This document shows, piece after piece, positions 8,523 through 16,922 of a DNA stretch of 64,000 nt. The first letter of the stretch is position 1, and every line of letters starts with the position of its first letter. This DNA comes from JBBSEX01 sp038239345. Lineage in GTDB: Bacteria > Acidobacteriota > Terriglobia > Bryobacterales > Bryobacteraceae. Below the pieces are notes generated by a model, which worked only from the letters and a program-made list of their open reading frames with translations, searched no databases and was not told the DNA's origin. The stretch covers positions 62,001 through 126,000 of the forward strand of contig JBBSEX010000011.1 of the NCBI GenBank assembly GCA_038239345.1, in the 5' to 3' direction. Both the position numbers and the translations under genes were made by a program.

Positions 8523-9635
8523 TCAGGCGGTCCTCACACGGGGAATGCGCGCGTCTACCGTCGGTAGCGCGGGAAAATCGGTGTACGGCTCGACTTGATA
8601 CCAATAGCCCACGGAATAGAAATTATCACCGCGATCGTTGGCGTGTCCATGCTCCATGGTGTGTTTCAAATAGCGCGTGAACGTTACAGGATTATCGCCA
8701 TGCCAGCGATAGCAGCAGTACATGCCCCCAACCTTTTCAGCGGCGGCGATCATATGGGCGCCGTACATCCGATGGGCAAAGGGAGGAACCCCATCGAGCG
8801 CTCCAAAATTCCAACTGCCCAGGAAATAATCTTCTGAGCCCGTGCCGACGATCAGCGGCTTCGTTTCGTCATCGACGAAGATCATCTCATCGCCTTCGCC
8901 CCACCAACCTTCGGCATTTTGTAACACGCCGAGCGTCACGCCCATTAGATGACCACGGCCGCGGGCTTCGGCATAAACATGGTTCTTCGCTCCGTCGAGA
9001 TTCAGCTTTGCGCTCTCACCCGTGGATGGCACAGCCGGGGCCGATTGCCGGTATTGCGCATGGAAGTACAGTGCATCGGATGGTAGCGACGCAACGGCTT
9101 GGTAATCGATATTGGAATAGAAAGAGCCGACGTCAGCCTTACCATCGTTCGTCACAGTGAAGCGCGCCGACTTGCGATAGGGCATGGCGAAGTAGCAGTT
9201 TAGCGACTTGCCGGGTGAACAGGCCAGGTATTCCGATTCGTAAATGTGATAACCGCCCAGATTCAAGCCAAAAAAATCACCGATGGGTACTTCAACACTC
9301 GGCTTCGCGCCGCCGTCCCAGTATCCGCGAAGGACAAGTTCCTTCAAATGATTTCTTCCCCGCGCGGCGATCGTGAACCAGATATGCGTGATCACACCCG
9401 GGCCGTCGGCTTTGAAAACTTCCAGCGTCTCTCCCGACTTGATCGACCAATAATCATGATTGCCGCCGGATCGATCGAAGCTCGATTGCTTCAACGATCG
9501 ATACGTCTGCGCCCGGGCGTAGGTTGGCAAGAATGGAGTGTCGCCGCGCTGCTGCCCCTGCGCCGCCGGCACCCCGGCCGCTAAGCCCGATGCCGCCATC
9601 ATCCCTTTTAAGAATTCCCGCCGTCCGTCAGCCAT
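8523..9635 (-). CDS. GH172-family (DUF2961) secreted glycoside hydrolase-like protein
   Basis: The 370-residue product begins MADGRREFLKGMMAASGLAA, a twin-arginine-like leader, so it is probably exported folded. The body matches the DUF2961 pattern, now glycoside hydrolase family 172, whose characterised members act on arabinofuranosides and difructose anhydrides: features include GPGVITHIWFT, DGGAKPSVEVPIGDFFG, LACSPGKSLNCYFAMPYRKS, EGWWGEGDEM and GTGSEDYFLGSW near the C-terminal half. ATG 9635 is preferred over the longer frame because a GGGAGAG site precedes it and the leader then starts correctly. Specificity cannot be read from the sequence. It is likely co-transcribed with the downstream cupin. 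Confidence 0.85.
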   Translation of the reverse strand: MADGRREFLKGMMAASGLAAGVPAAQGQQRGDTPFLPTYARAQTYRSLKQSSFDRSGGNHDYWSIKSGETLEVFKADGPGVITHIWFTIAARGRNHLKELVLRGYWDGGAKPSVEVPIGDFFGLNLGGYHIYESEYLACSPGKSLNCYFAMPYRKSARFTVTNDGKADVGSFYSNIDYQAVASLPSDALYFHAQYRQSAPAVPSTGESAKLNLDGAKNHVYAEARGRGHLMGVTLGVLQNAEGWWGEGDEMIFVDDETKPLIVGTGSEDYFLGSWNFGALDGVPPFAHRMYGAHMIAAAEKVGGMYCCYRWHGDNPVTFTRYLKHTMEHGHANDRGDNFYSVGYWYQVEPYTDFPALPTVDARIPRVRTA

Positions 9636-9675
9636 CAGTCTCTCCCAGGAAGCAGGATTATATCGCAGTCTTCCG

Positions 9676-10008
9676 TCAATACCAGAAAGTTGAGCCCGAT
9701 CCAAACATGACGCCAAAGCAATTCCAGACGATCAGACAAATGGCTATTATCTCCATGTATGTAACTGCTCGAAAAAAGAATTCATTCAGAAACTCAAAGC
9801 GCAGGAGCAGCGCGAAAACGAGGCCCGTGAAGATCAGGTAAGGATTCAAAGTCTCACCGGCGAAAGAGACATAAACCATCAGGATGAAGTAGAACACCAG
9901 CGGCAGGTTGGTATCGACTTTCCTTTTCGCCAGCGAAACAATTACAAAAACGGCGAATGCGGCAAGAAGTCCTGTACTGAACTTAGTCGGTGTAGATAGA
10001 AAATCCAT
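9676..10008 (-). CDS. Small four-helix membrane protein, unknown function
   Basis: This 110-residue protein is mostly hydrophobic, with likely membrane segments near residues 10-27, 35-52, 57-72 and 80-102. Charged residues (KRKVD) lie between the first two. I do not recognise a family. It begins 15 bases after the end of the outer-membrane barrel gene of the cytochrome module and runs in the same direction, so it is probably the last gene of that transcript. A role in anchoring or quinol-side electron transfer is only a guess from position; it has no heme or iron-sulfur motif. Confidence 0.65.
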   Translation of the reverse strand: MDFLSTPTKFSTGLLAAFAVFVIVSLAKRKVDTNLPLVFYFILMVYVSFAGETLNPYLIFTGLVFALLLRFEFLNEFFFRAVTYMEIIAICLIVWNCFGVMFGSGSTFWY

Positions 10009-10023
10009 GCGGCTCTCCGTACT

Positions 10024-12039
10024 TTAGAATGTCCACAACACGCTAGTGTAACCGGTGTTCGCCCGGTAGTTCTGTTGAAAATAGAATTGTTCCCGATACC
10101 CATAATACTGGTAACCGAAGTTCCAGCGAACTTTTTCTGTCAGCTTCAATGAGAGGCGGGCCAATGGCGATTGAAAGGTAAGGGGGAAGGTCTGCGCGGC
10201 TTGAAAACCGGGGAGCACCGATCCGATACTGTTACCGAACGGAGTGGCCCGGCCGTCGCCCGTATCTTGAATGCGGTTCAAGCCAAGATATAGATCGGCG
10301 CGCTTGAGAAAGGCGAACCGGACACCTGCGTGGACGGAATGAATGTTGCTGAAGTAATACGATTGATCGCCGGTAACGAAATCGCCATTGGCGAAGTAAG
10401 CGATGCCGCCTACTGTATTCAGATGCAGCTTGGAATAACCGGCGTCAAGGGAAAACCAGTCCTTGGGTGTCCATGTGCCATCGGCTGAGTAAGTCCGCGA
10501 CTTGGAACTGTAAGCGGTCAAGGAATTCGAATTGTTGTTATAGTTCGACCGCGCCAATGCCATCAAGGTCAGGTTTTTGCGCTTGTAAATAACACGCCCT
10601 CCCAGGGTGTGATAATTCTTGTCGCTGGTGGGATAAAAAGGCTGATCGGTCCGGCCAATTTGGGTTTCCAGATTAATAGTGAGCGCTGGAATCGGCTTGA
10701 TTCGAATCCCCACCACGCCCTCATGAAGCTGGCTGGTTTGATCACCAGTCAGGGCCGAGGTAGAATCCGGTTGGTTCGGCGTCGCGAACTGTTCAATCGA
10801 TTTGATCCGGCGGTTGGAATAAGTATAGCCAGTGTAGAACGCCAGCCAGCGAAACGGCCGGACGTCCAGATCGGTGGAATTAGCAACAGTGCGAATGCCG
10901 AGGTACTGGAAATTAAGAGTCTGGAAAGCGAGGGTGGAATTGTCCACTTGGGTGAAGAACGAATTTCCATCAATTCGTTGGTTGTAAACCGACGTGTGGT
11001 TTGTTAACGTCACGTTCGTCCAAGGGAAGAAACTCACTGTTAGATTTCCCGTGGCGACCGGGCGGTCGGCGTCGCCATAAGTAAGAATCTGCCGATTAAA
11101 CGGAGCGCCGAAGCGCGATGTGCCGAGGGCGCTTTCATCCTGCACGAAAGCCCGGCGCCCTGCGGTGTAAGTGAAGCGTCCATTGACGGCATACCATTTG
11201 GGCCCTTCGCGAAACAGGCCGACACGCCAGTATGGGCTGGTGCCGTGATATGGCTGATTGCGCTGAAACGCGGTGAGCGTTACTGGACTGGCGGGATTGT
11301 CTCCAGGGTTCAAGCCATTGGAATGATCCACCGTATCGTCCTTGAAATCGTCCCACCCGTGCAGTGCGTTCACCCGAAAACCGAACAGCACAAACTCGCC
11401 GCCCAGGCGATATTCGTTATGCATCCAGCGCACGTTTTCAAACAACGGAAATTCATTCCCGCGGGAATCGAACAACTGGATGGTGTTCAAGGCAGGGCCG
11501 GTCTCGACATCGCGCGAGTATCCGAGGAAAAATTTGAGGTTCGATTGCGGGAACAAAGTGAAGTCATGATCCTGGAAGCGATGCTCGGTGTTTTGGAAAT
11601 GCTCGCCATTGGCGATGGTCAGCGCGGGATTGAAGTATTGATTGGAACGCCAACTCATGTCATAGCGATAGACTCGATTTTTTCGGACCCGCAGCGTCGC
11701 CGATTCATAGGGATCGTTCCCCAGGCCCTGCGTCGTCAATACGATTTCATCGAACAGCCCACCGTGACCCTGCTTGGAGTGCACGACAAGATAGCTGGAA
11801 AGCAGGCGGATCCCGTTGCCGTAATTAACGTCGCTGCGATATTTGTCCACGTCGCCGCCGGCGCTGAGAAAACGATATCCGGTCTCAAAATTGTAAACGA
11901 CGTTGTAGCCCTGAACATCTTCGCCGCGGCGATTGCCGACCGCTAGTGGAGTGGGGGCTACGGTTTCCTGCGCGAGCGCGATGATTGGCGGGAGGAGTAG
12001 ACTCGCGAGGATCAGGAACTGCTGCATGGAGGTTCTCAT
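10024..12039 (-). CDS. MtrB/PioB-like outer-membrane beta-barrel of a porin-cytochrome module
   Basis: A 671-residue protein with a signal peptide (residues ~1-23, ending ALAQ) followed almost entirely by alternating amphipathic strands with aromatic girdles and long polar turns, ending in an aromatic (VLWTF). Features such as LFDEIVLTTQGLGNDPYES and RVRKNRVYRYDMSWR near the N-terminus resemble the decaheme-associated outer-membrane proteins that sheath a multiheme cytochrome. The N-terminal CXXC of Shewanella MtrB is absent. Its ATG overlaps the stop of the decaheme cytochrome gene (ATGA), so the two are translationally coupled, which is the strongest evidence for a joint role. It could alternatively be an unrelated 20-plus-strand porin. 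Confidence 0.75.
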   Translation of the reverse strand: MRTSMQQFLILASLLLPPIIALAQETVAPTPLAVGNRRGEDVQGYNVVYNFETGYRFLSAGGDVDKYRSDVNYGNGIRLLSSYLVVHSKQGHGGLFDEIVLTTQGLGNDPYESATLRVRKNRVYRYDMSWRSNQYFNPALTIANGEHFQNTEHRFQDHDFTLFPQSNLKFFLGYSRDVETGPALNTIQLFDSRGNEFPLFENVRWMHNEYRLGGEFVLFGFRVNALHGWDDFKDDTVDHSNGLNPGDNPASPVTLTAFQRNQPYHGTSPYWRVGLFREGPKWYAVNGRFTYTAGRRAFVQDESALGTSRFGAPFNRQILTYGDADRPVATGNLTVSFFPWTNVTLTNHTSVYNQRIDGNSFFTQVDNSTLAFQTLNFQYLGIRTVANSTDLDVRPFRWLAFYTGYTYSNRRIKSIEQFATPNQPDSTSALTGDQTSQLHEGVVGIRIKPIPALTINLETQIGRTDQPFYPTSDKNYHTLGGRVIYKRKNLTLMALARSNYNNNSNSLTAYSSKSRTYSADGTWTPKDWFSLDAGYSKLHLNTVGGIAYFANGDFVTGDQSYYFSNIHSVHAGVRFAFLKRADLYLGLNRIQDTGDGRATPFGNSIGSVLPGFQAAQTFPLTFQSPLARLSLKLTEKVRWNFGYQYYGYREQFYFQQNYRANTGYTSVLWTF

Positions 12040-12980
12040 CGCAGAAAGAATTGGTCGGCATTAGAGCCGTGGATTCGCACGTGGCACGTGGTGCAATTCT
12101 GATAACGCGGATCGGCCATATTGTGACTCGGTGTTTGTGTAGGAATTCCGCCAGCTCTGCGCCCAAAACCTTCCGCGCCATTATGGCACTCCAAACAGAC
12201 GGTAAAAACCACGGGACGTTTCAGGAGACGGGCATTCGTCGATCCGTGTGGACTATGACAGCTCTCGCAGCCATCGACACGCACCGCGGCGTGTTCAAAC
12301 ACGAACGGACCTCGCTTGTCGGTATGACATTTCAGACAAGCTTCCTCATTGGCCAAGGCCTGATCGACCATGCGCGGGCGCGATGCCATACGCCATGTGG
12401 GCGCGGGCGTCCCGTGTGGATTGTGGCAATCGGTGCAGTTGACGACGCCTTCGTTCACCCGATGTTTGAACGGCATGGAGAACTGCGCGCGGACGTTGAC
12501 ATGACAGCTATAACAAAGATCGGTTTGCCGTTTGGCGAGCAGAAATTTGGCTACCGGCGATTTGTGAACGGAGTGACAGTTGGTACAGACGACATCGTTT
12601 AAGGAGTGCGCCGAGCGGCGAATATTTGCCCGGGTCAACGTCTGCGAGTGACAACGAAGACAGTTTTCAAGAATCTGCTTTGGCCCGAGTTGGGAGAAAG
12701 CGACGATGGTAGCTTTCCCGCCCTTGGCTTCGATGTGGGCTTTCGCCGGGCCATGACAGCTTTCGCATCCGGTTTTCTCGAGCGGCTCTTTTCCCGAAGC
12801 GACGCTGATGTAGTGAGGGTTCCTATAGAAATTGGATGTAATGTCGGGATGGCAGGTCTTGCATACTGTGCTGCCAACATAGTTGCCTTGGGCGTTGGCA
12901 ATGGCGGTTTTTAAAGGATCTGTTTGTGCTGCCAGGAAGAAAGGGACAAGAAGAAGGAAAACTGTGGCTGGGACTGTCAT
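12036..12980 (-). CDS. Decaheme c-type cytochrome, DmsE/MtrA family
   Basis: The 314-residue product has a short signal peptide (TVFLLLVPFFLAAQ) and exactly ten CXXCH heme-attachment motifs: CKTCH, CESCH, CLRCH, CTNCH, CYSCH, CTDCH, CLKCH, CESCH, CLECH and CTTCH. The opening GNYVGSTVCKTCHPDI and NPHY match the DmsE-type decaheme proteins that act as a periplasmic wire inserted into an outer-membrane barrel. Together with the coupled barrel gene it probably moves electrons across the outer membrane; direction (to external acceptors or from external donors) is not determined. No extracellular MtrC-like partner or inner-membrane quinol oxidase is visible in the window. ATG 12980 is chosen because it gives a proper signal peptide; the longer frame to 13049 would run through the hairpin at 12996-13032. 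Confidence 0.92.
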   Translation of the reverse strand: MTVPATVFLLLVPFFLAAQTDPLKTAIANAQGNYVGSTVCKTCHPDITSNFYRNPHYISVASGKEPLEKTGCESCHGPAKAHIEAKGGKATIVAFSQLGPKQILENCLRCHSQTLTRANIRRSAHSLNDVVCTNCHSVHKSPVAKFLLAKRQTDLCYSCHVNVRAQFSMPFKHRVNEGVVNCTDCHNPHGTPAPTWRMASRPRMVDQALANEEACLKCHTDKRGPFVFEHAAVRVDGCESCHSPHGSTNARLLKRPVVFTVCLECHNGAEGFGRRAGGIPTQTPSHNMADPRYQNCTTCHVRIHGSNADQFFLR

Positions 12981-12995
12981 AGTTGAAATGCGCGT

Positions 12996-13032
12996 AAGGC
13001 AGCGGACCGAACCCGAGGGAGTCCGCTGCCTT
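12996..13032 (-). terminator. Strong 12-bp hairpin between barrel gene and cytochrome gene
   Basis: AAGGCAGCGGAC (12996-13007) and GTCCGCTGCCTT (13021-13032) are perfect inverted arms around a 13-base loop. It lies 22 bases after the stop of the gene at 13055-13696 and only 15 bases before the cytochrome start. Neither side carries a long U-tract, so it may be a weak terminator, an attenuator or an RNA-stability element. Confidence 0.5.
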
Positions 13033-13054
13033 ATTGGAGCATAAATCAAAACGC

Positions 13055-13696
13055 TTAGAAAGCGAAGCTAAGACCGGCCATGGGAACGAAGTCTTGCAGC
13101 CAACCGCCCACCTTGCCGCCCGATGCCGGCACAATTACTTTCGATGGGAAGGGAGTCAAATAATCATGAATTTCCACCCTCAGGTTTAAGCCCGGAGCGA
13201 TCTTGATCTTCACGCCGGCCCCGACGCTGAGCATGCCTTCCAGGTCCTGTGTTTTAGAAAGGAGTGCGATGTTGCCAAGCGGCTGAAACGCAACTTCGGT
13301 CCCGGTGCCGCGATAGACTTTAATGCCCCCGCCGAAAGCAACAAACGGACGAATTACCGAGCCGTTGGGCGTTGCATGGAGTAGGAAATCATAATGGACG
13401 GCATGCGTCTGGGCACCGAAGCCTACGCTAGCGCCGCCGGAAGAAAGATGTTGGTCGCCACCCTGATAATCGTAGCGCAGCTCGCCGCCGAACAGGCCTT
13501 TGGTATTGTTATCGAGCCAGGCGCTGACGGCGATGCCGTTGTCGAACTTCGCGGCTCCCTTCAAACCGGCGACGGTGACGTCTTGGGAGGTGTAAAAACC
13601 GGCCCCGACGCCGCCACCGAACTCCCACTTCTGGGCCATGGCGGCCGGAATACTAGCCGCCATTAGCGAAAAAGCAATCAATTTTCCGAGTCTCAT
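13055..13696 (-). CDS. Small outer-membrane beta-barrel protein
   Basis: A 213-residue protein with a signal peptide (MRLGKLIAFSLMAASIPAAMAQ) and about eight predicted beta strands, ending in Phe (AGLSFAF), the usual mark of an eight-stranded OmpX/OmpW/OmpA-type barrel. The opening EFGGGVGAGFYTSQDVTV is typical of acidobacterial porin-family proteins. A ligand or pore function cannot be assigned. ATG 13696 is preferred over TTG 13708 because the signal peptide then starts with a basic residue close to Met. It starts 17 bases after the propeller gene ends, in the same direction, so the two are likely co-transcribed, with the hairpin at 12996-13032 as the probable end. Confidence 0.75.
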   Translation of the reverse strand: MRLGKLIAFSLMAASIPAAMAQKWEFGGGVGAGFYTSQDVTVAGLKGAAKFDNGIAVSAWLDNNTKGLFGGELRYDYQGGDQHLSSGGASVGFGAQTHAVHYDFLLHATPNGSVIRPFVAFGGGIKVYRGTGTEVAFQPLGNIALLSKTQDLEGMLSVGAGVKIKIAPGLNLRVEIHDYLTPFPSKVIVPASGGKVGGWLQDFVPMAGLSFAF

Positions 13697-13712
13697 TATA
13701 GTTACCAAGTAT

Positions 13713-16685
13713 TTAGTCTACAACCCGCACGGAGATCGTCGTAGTGCCGGATCCCTGACTGATAACCAGCGGGACCGACAACCCCTGCGGAACGTTGTTG
13801 GGTACTTTCACGTTGATTTGATACAACCCTACCTGGCCCGGCGTAAGACCGGCAAAAAGTACCGGGAGCGAAACGCCGCCAAGACTGACTGTGGGCTGGT
13901 TGATAGCGATCGCTAGTGGGCTGGAAGGCGAGGGCAAGCCGGTTTGACCCGCCGGATTCGTGTCTCCCAGACCGGTGAGATAGATTATCAGGACATCGTT
14001 ACGGTGAATCGGGTTGGATTCCGTGGCGATGATGTTGTTACTGTTGCGAACGACCGTGGGCACTGGCAAGGCGGACCCGTTTGGCACGCTGAATACGGCC
14101 GGTGCGCCGGGAAGGATTGTCAGGTTGAAAGTGTCGCTGACGCCGCCCGGAGTGTGAAGAACCAGTTGCGTCTGTCCGGCAGTTTGGAATGGCAATTGAG
14201 CGTTGATCTGCGTCGGAGAGACGAAGATGATCGGCACCGGAGCGCCGTTGACCGTCAGGCAGCTATCGCCCAACGCCGTTGGCAGCGGAATCTCGTTTGT
14301 GGCGAGGTTTACAGGACTGAGCTGCGTACCGAAGATGGTGATCAGTCCGCCGGGTGCGATATTGGGGCCGAAATCGGCGGCATTGACTACCCGGGCAATC
14401 ATTGGAGCGGCAACCGACGAATCGTAATTCCAGGGGAGAACGGTGAATCCCGAGACGGTCAATACGACGAAGTTATTTCGGCTATATAGCGGAGCCAAAG
14501 TCCGAGTAAAAGGAAACGCCACGCTTCCCAGCAGCGGGGCTTCGCTCAAGCGAGTGGCGCGGATTCCCGTTCCGGAAACAAGGTCGACCCGTTCAATCAC
14601 TCCAGCGCTGGTTCCGCTGGCGGCGGTAGTGCGATAGCCTACCTGATCGACAAACGAAAATCCCGACGGCAAGCCCGAGGCTGTTTCCAGTTTAGCGATC
14701 GGCACAAGGGAGGAATTTAACAGATTGCTTCCGGCGACGTATTGGTGGAAGCTCGAAGCCGCGTAGGCGCCGCCGAGCGCCGTAAAGTCTTTTCGGGAAG
14801 CGGTAAAGCTATCGACGGTGGCGTCATACAAAAGCACGTTTCCATCGGATTCTACAGCGAGGATAGAACCGCCGTTCGGGGACGCAACCAGAACCGTACT
14901 GGCGCTGATGGTGTTGGTAAAGACACCCAGCGACGGCAAGGTAGAGGCTGTGCGCGTGATCAAGTCCACTGTATCAATCGTGTTCGGACCGGATGCCGAG
15001 CGAACCGCGGCAAGAATCGCTTTTGCCGAAGCGGCTACCGAGCGCGGATAATGCCCCGGAGGCATCGTGATCGGCGTCGTCGGCTGCAGAGTTTCCAGAT
15101 CGAAAACGAAAATCTGCTGCGAGTTGTCGTGACCTACCAACAGGAAGCGGCGATCAAACGTAATCGCCAGCTGGGTCGGGGTATTGCCCGTGCGCAGAGT
15201 AGCGATTTGCGTGAAGGAAGAACCGTCGAAGACTAACACCTGATTGGTGTCCTGACGAATAATATAGAAGCGGTCGCGAGACGGATCGGGCAGAATATCG
15301 ACCAACGTTCCCGGTACGTTGACCTGAGTGCCGCGTTGATCGGGCTGGCTGTTATTGATCAGCACTTTCACGGTTCGCGGAATATTGACCGCACCGGGCG
15401 CATTGATGGTGAGCGTGGCGGTTGTCGTTCCGGCCACATTCAGGAAAAGTCTTGGAGTGACATTCACCGTGACTACGGCGGGAGTAGTACCCGAAGATGG
15501 CGTTACTGTCACGCCCGGAGTATCGCTCGTGATGCTGAACGGAACGTTGCCCCCGCCAGGATTCGCGATGGTCAACTGTTGCGAAGACACCTGGGTGTTA
15601 CAAAAGCCGCCCCGGAAAAGGAGCGACTGCTGCGTGGCGCCAACCTGTGGAGCCTGGTTCAACGATCCGACAGGTAAAATGACGACGCCACTATCGGATA
15701 CGGCATAGACTACGCTGCCATCGCTTGATATGACACTCTTGCCGGCAAGGTTTTCAGGCAACAGCAGGCGCTGGCGAATGTTCAGATTGTCGGCGTCGGC
15801 GACCAGAAGTGTGGGAGGAGTTCCTACTGGTGCCGTGGAATCCGGTATCTGCGCATAAATAAAGCCACGGGCGTTATCGAACACGGAACTACCGATATTG
15901 AGGGCGCCGGTGGCACCGGGGAAATTATTTACGAAGCGGAACTGCGCGTCCAGTTCCTGCCATCCAGCTAACCACAAGGACCCATCCTGATTTACGCTGA
16001 CCACACGCGGCCCTAGGGGCGGCGCGGAAGTATAGAAAAAGGATTGGATCGCCTTCGAAGTGACATCATAGGAGAACCCGATTGTGTCGGTGAGTCCGTA
16101 AATCTTCAAACTGTCTCCGGATACATTCACCGAGGCGGCCGTAATCTGTGTCGGGAAATTGGCTGGCGGCTGGGGCAGCGTCTTCGCCGTCACACCGGCG
16201 ATGGTATTCAGGACCTGCGTCGTTCCCAAGGCTGGATCGAAGAGAATGAATTCCATCGACGTGACGACCAGGGCCTTATTATCGAGTCCAAAAGCGACAC
16301 CAAGCGGTGGATTACCAAGGGCGAAGGTCTGCTTCCCGGTGCTATTCAAATCGATTACCGTAAGAGCATTCGCAGCTGTAGCCGGTGCCGCGAAGTTTCC
16401 ATAATGGGCCACCACCAGGTAGTGTCCGTCCGGCGAAAGCGCCAGCGAACTGGGCTGGGAAGCCACGTTAATGGAAGTCTGTATCGTTCCGTTCGCCAGT
16501 TGCATCACATCCACGCGATTGGCGGTGAAGTTGGCGATATACAGAACTCCTCTGGCCTCATCCAAGGCGAGATCCGAGGCCTGCCCTCCAATGGGGACTA
16601 CTTTCCCGAATGATGCCCCGAAGGCGGTGCTAGCTGTCAGAAGTGCGCTTAGTGCGATAGTTAACCAGATAAATCGTCGTGGCAT
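13713..16685 (-). CDS. Secreted beta-propeller protein with Solibacter-type C-terminal domain
   Basis: The 990-residue product has a signal peptide ending about residue 23 (TASTAFGAS). Residues ~25-340 and ~430-740 show repeated YncE-like blades (ARGVLYIANFTANRVDVMQL, DGHYLVVAHYG, RRFLLVGHDNSQQIFVFDLE). A BACON/Ig-like segment lies between them (ITSDTPGVTVTPSSGTTPAV). From about residue 770 to the end comes the TIGR03437 pattern: NAADFGPNIAPGGLITIFGT, then NGAPVPIIFVSPTQINAQLP and a PGVSDTF-like segment. That domain is known almost only from Solibacter-type acidobacteria and is a useful taxonomic marker. The role is unknown; surface or extracellular binding is likely. Start chosen by GGAG ten bases upstream. 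Confidence 0.85.
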   Translation of the reverse strand: MPRRFIWLTIALSALLTASTAFGASFGKVVPIGGQASDLALDEARGVLYIANFTANRVDVMQLANGTIQTSINVASQPSSLALSPDGHYLVVAHYGNFAAPATAANALTVIDLNSTGKQTFALGNPPLGVAFGLDNKALVVTSMEFILFDPALGTTQVLNTIAGVTAKTLPQPPANFPTQITAASVNVSGDSLKIYGLTDTIGFSYDVTSKAIQSFFYTSAPPLGPRVVSVNQDGSLWLAGWQELDAQFRFVNNFPGATGALNIGSSVFDNARGFIYAQIPDSTAPVGTPPTLLVADADNLNIRQRLLLPENLAGKSVISSDGSVVYAVSDSGVVILPVGSLNQAPQVGATQQSLLFRGGFCNTQVSSQQLTIANPGGGNVPFSITSDTPGVTVTPSSGTTPAVVTVNVTPRLFLNVAGTTTATLTINAPGAVNIPRTVKVLINNSQPDQRGTQVNVPGTLVDILPDPSRDRFYIIRQDTNQVLVFDGSSFTQIATLRTGNTPTQLAITFDRRFLLVGHDNSQQIFVFDLETLQPTTPITMPPGHYPRSVAASAKAILAAVRSASGPNTIDTVDLITRTASTLPSLGVFTNTISASTVLVASPNGGSILAVESDGNVLLYDATVDSFTASRKDFTALGGAYAASSFHQYVAGSNLLNSSLVPIAKLETASGLPSGFSFVDQVGYRTTAASGTSAGVIERVDLVSGTGIRATRLSEAPLLGSVAFPFTRTLAPLYSRNNFVVLTVSGFTVLPWNYDSSVAAPMIARVVNAADFGPNIAPGGLITIFGTQLSPVNLATNEIPLPTALGDSCLTVNGAPVPIIFVSPTQINAQLPFQTAGQTQLVLHTPGGVSDTFNLTILPGAPAVFSVPNGSALPVPTVVRNSNNIIATESNPIHRNDVLIIYLTGLGDTNPAGQTGLPSPSSPLAIAINQPTVSLGGVSLPVLFAGLTPGQVGLYQINVKVPNNVPQGLSVPLVISQGSGTTTISVRVVD

Positions 16686-16741
16686 AAAATACTACTCCAA
16701 AGAACACACAATTCTCTAATGCGCCAAACCGCAGAGTTGAA

Positions 16742-16769
16742 AAGCGCCGGATCAGGCGAAACGGCGCTT
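16742..16769 (-). terminator. Probable terminator of the tad operon
   Basis: AAGCGCCG (16742-16749) and CGGCGCTT (16762-16769) form an 8-bp GC-rich stem with a 12-base loop. Read on the minus strand it ends in four T residues. It lies 20 bases after the stop of the last small gene of the tad operon. Confidence 0.55.
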
Positions 16770-16789
16770 CCTGATTTTTAATTAGGCGA

Positions 16790-16882
16790 TCATTCCGGGG
16801 TCTTTTTGCGTCGCATCACAATCACGCCAAGCAAAACCACCGCGAGTACCGCACAGACAATTCGCACCATTCCAGCGTCCAT
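16790..16882 (-). CDS. 30-residue single-helix membrane peptide at the end of the tad operon
   Basis: The frame encodes 30 residues: a short N-terminus with two Met, a hydrophobic helix (residues ~7-23, IVCAVLAVVLLGVIVM) and a basic tail RRKKTPE. A very good ribosome binding site (AAAGGAGA) lies nine bases before the ATG, which is the main reason to believe it. It starts 40 bases after tadC in the same direction and is followed by the terminator hairpin, so it looks like the last gene of the operon. The positive-inside rule puts the C-terminus in the cytosol. I know no family for it; it could be a small assembly or stability factor. Confidence 0.6.
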   Translation of the reverse strand: MDAGMVRIVCAVLAVVLLGVIVMRRKKTPE

Positions 16883-16922
16883 GTTTGTCTCCTTTCCTCC
16901 GTTTTCAGTCTTCGATCCAAAC

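Noticed and set aside
11245..11946. Plus-strand ORF of 233 codons inside the barrel gene.
   Set aside because: The opposite strand has a barrel with signal peptide and coupled partner; this frame has no motif or ribosome binding site.
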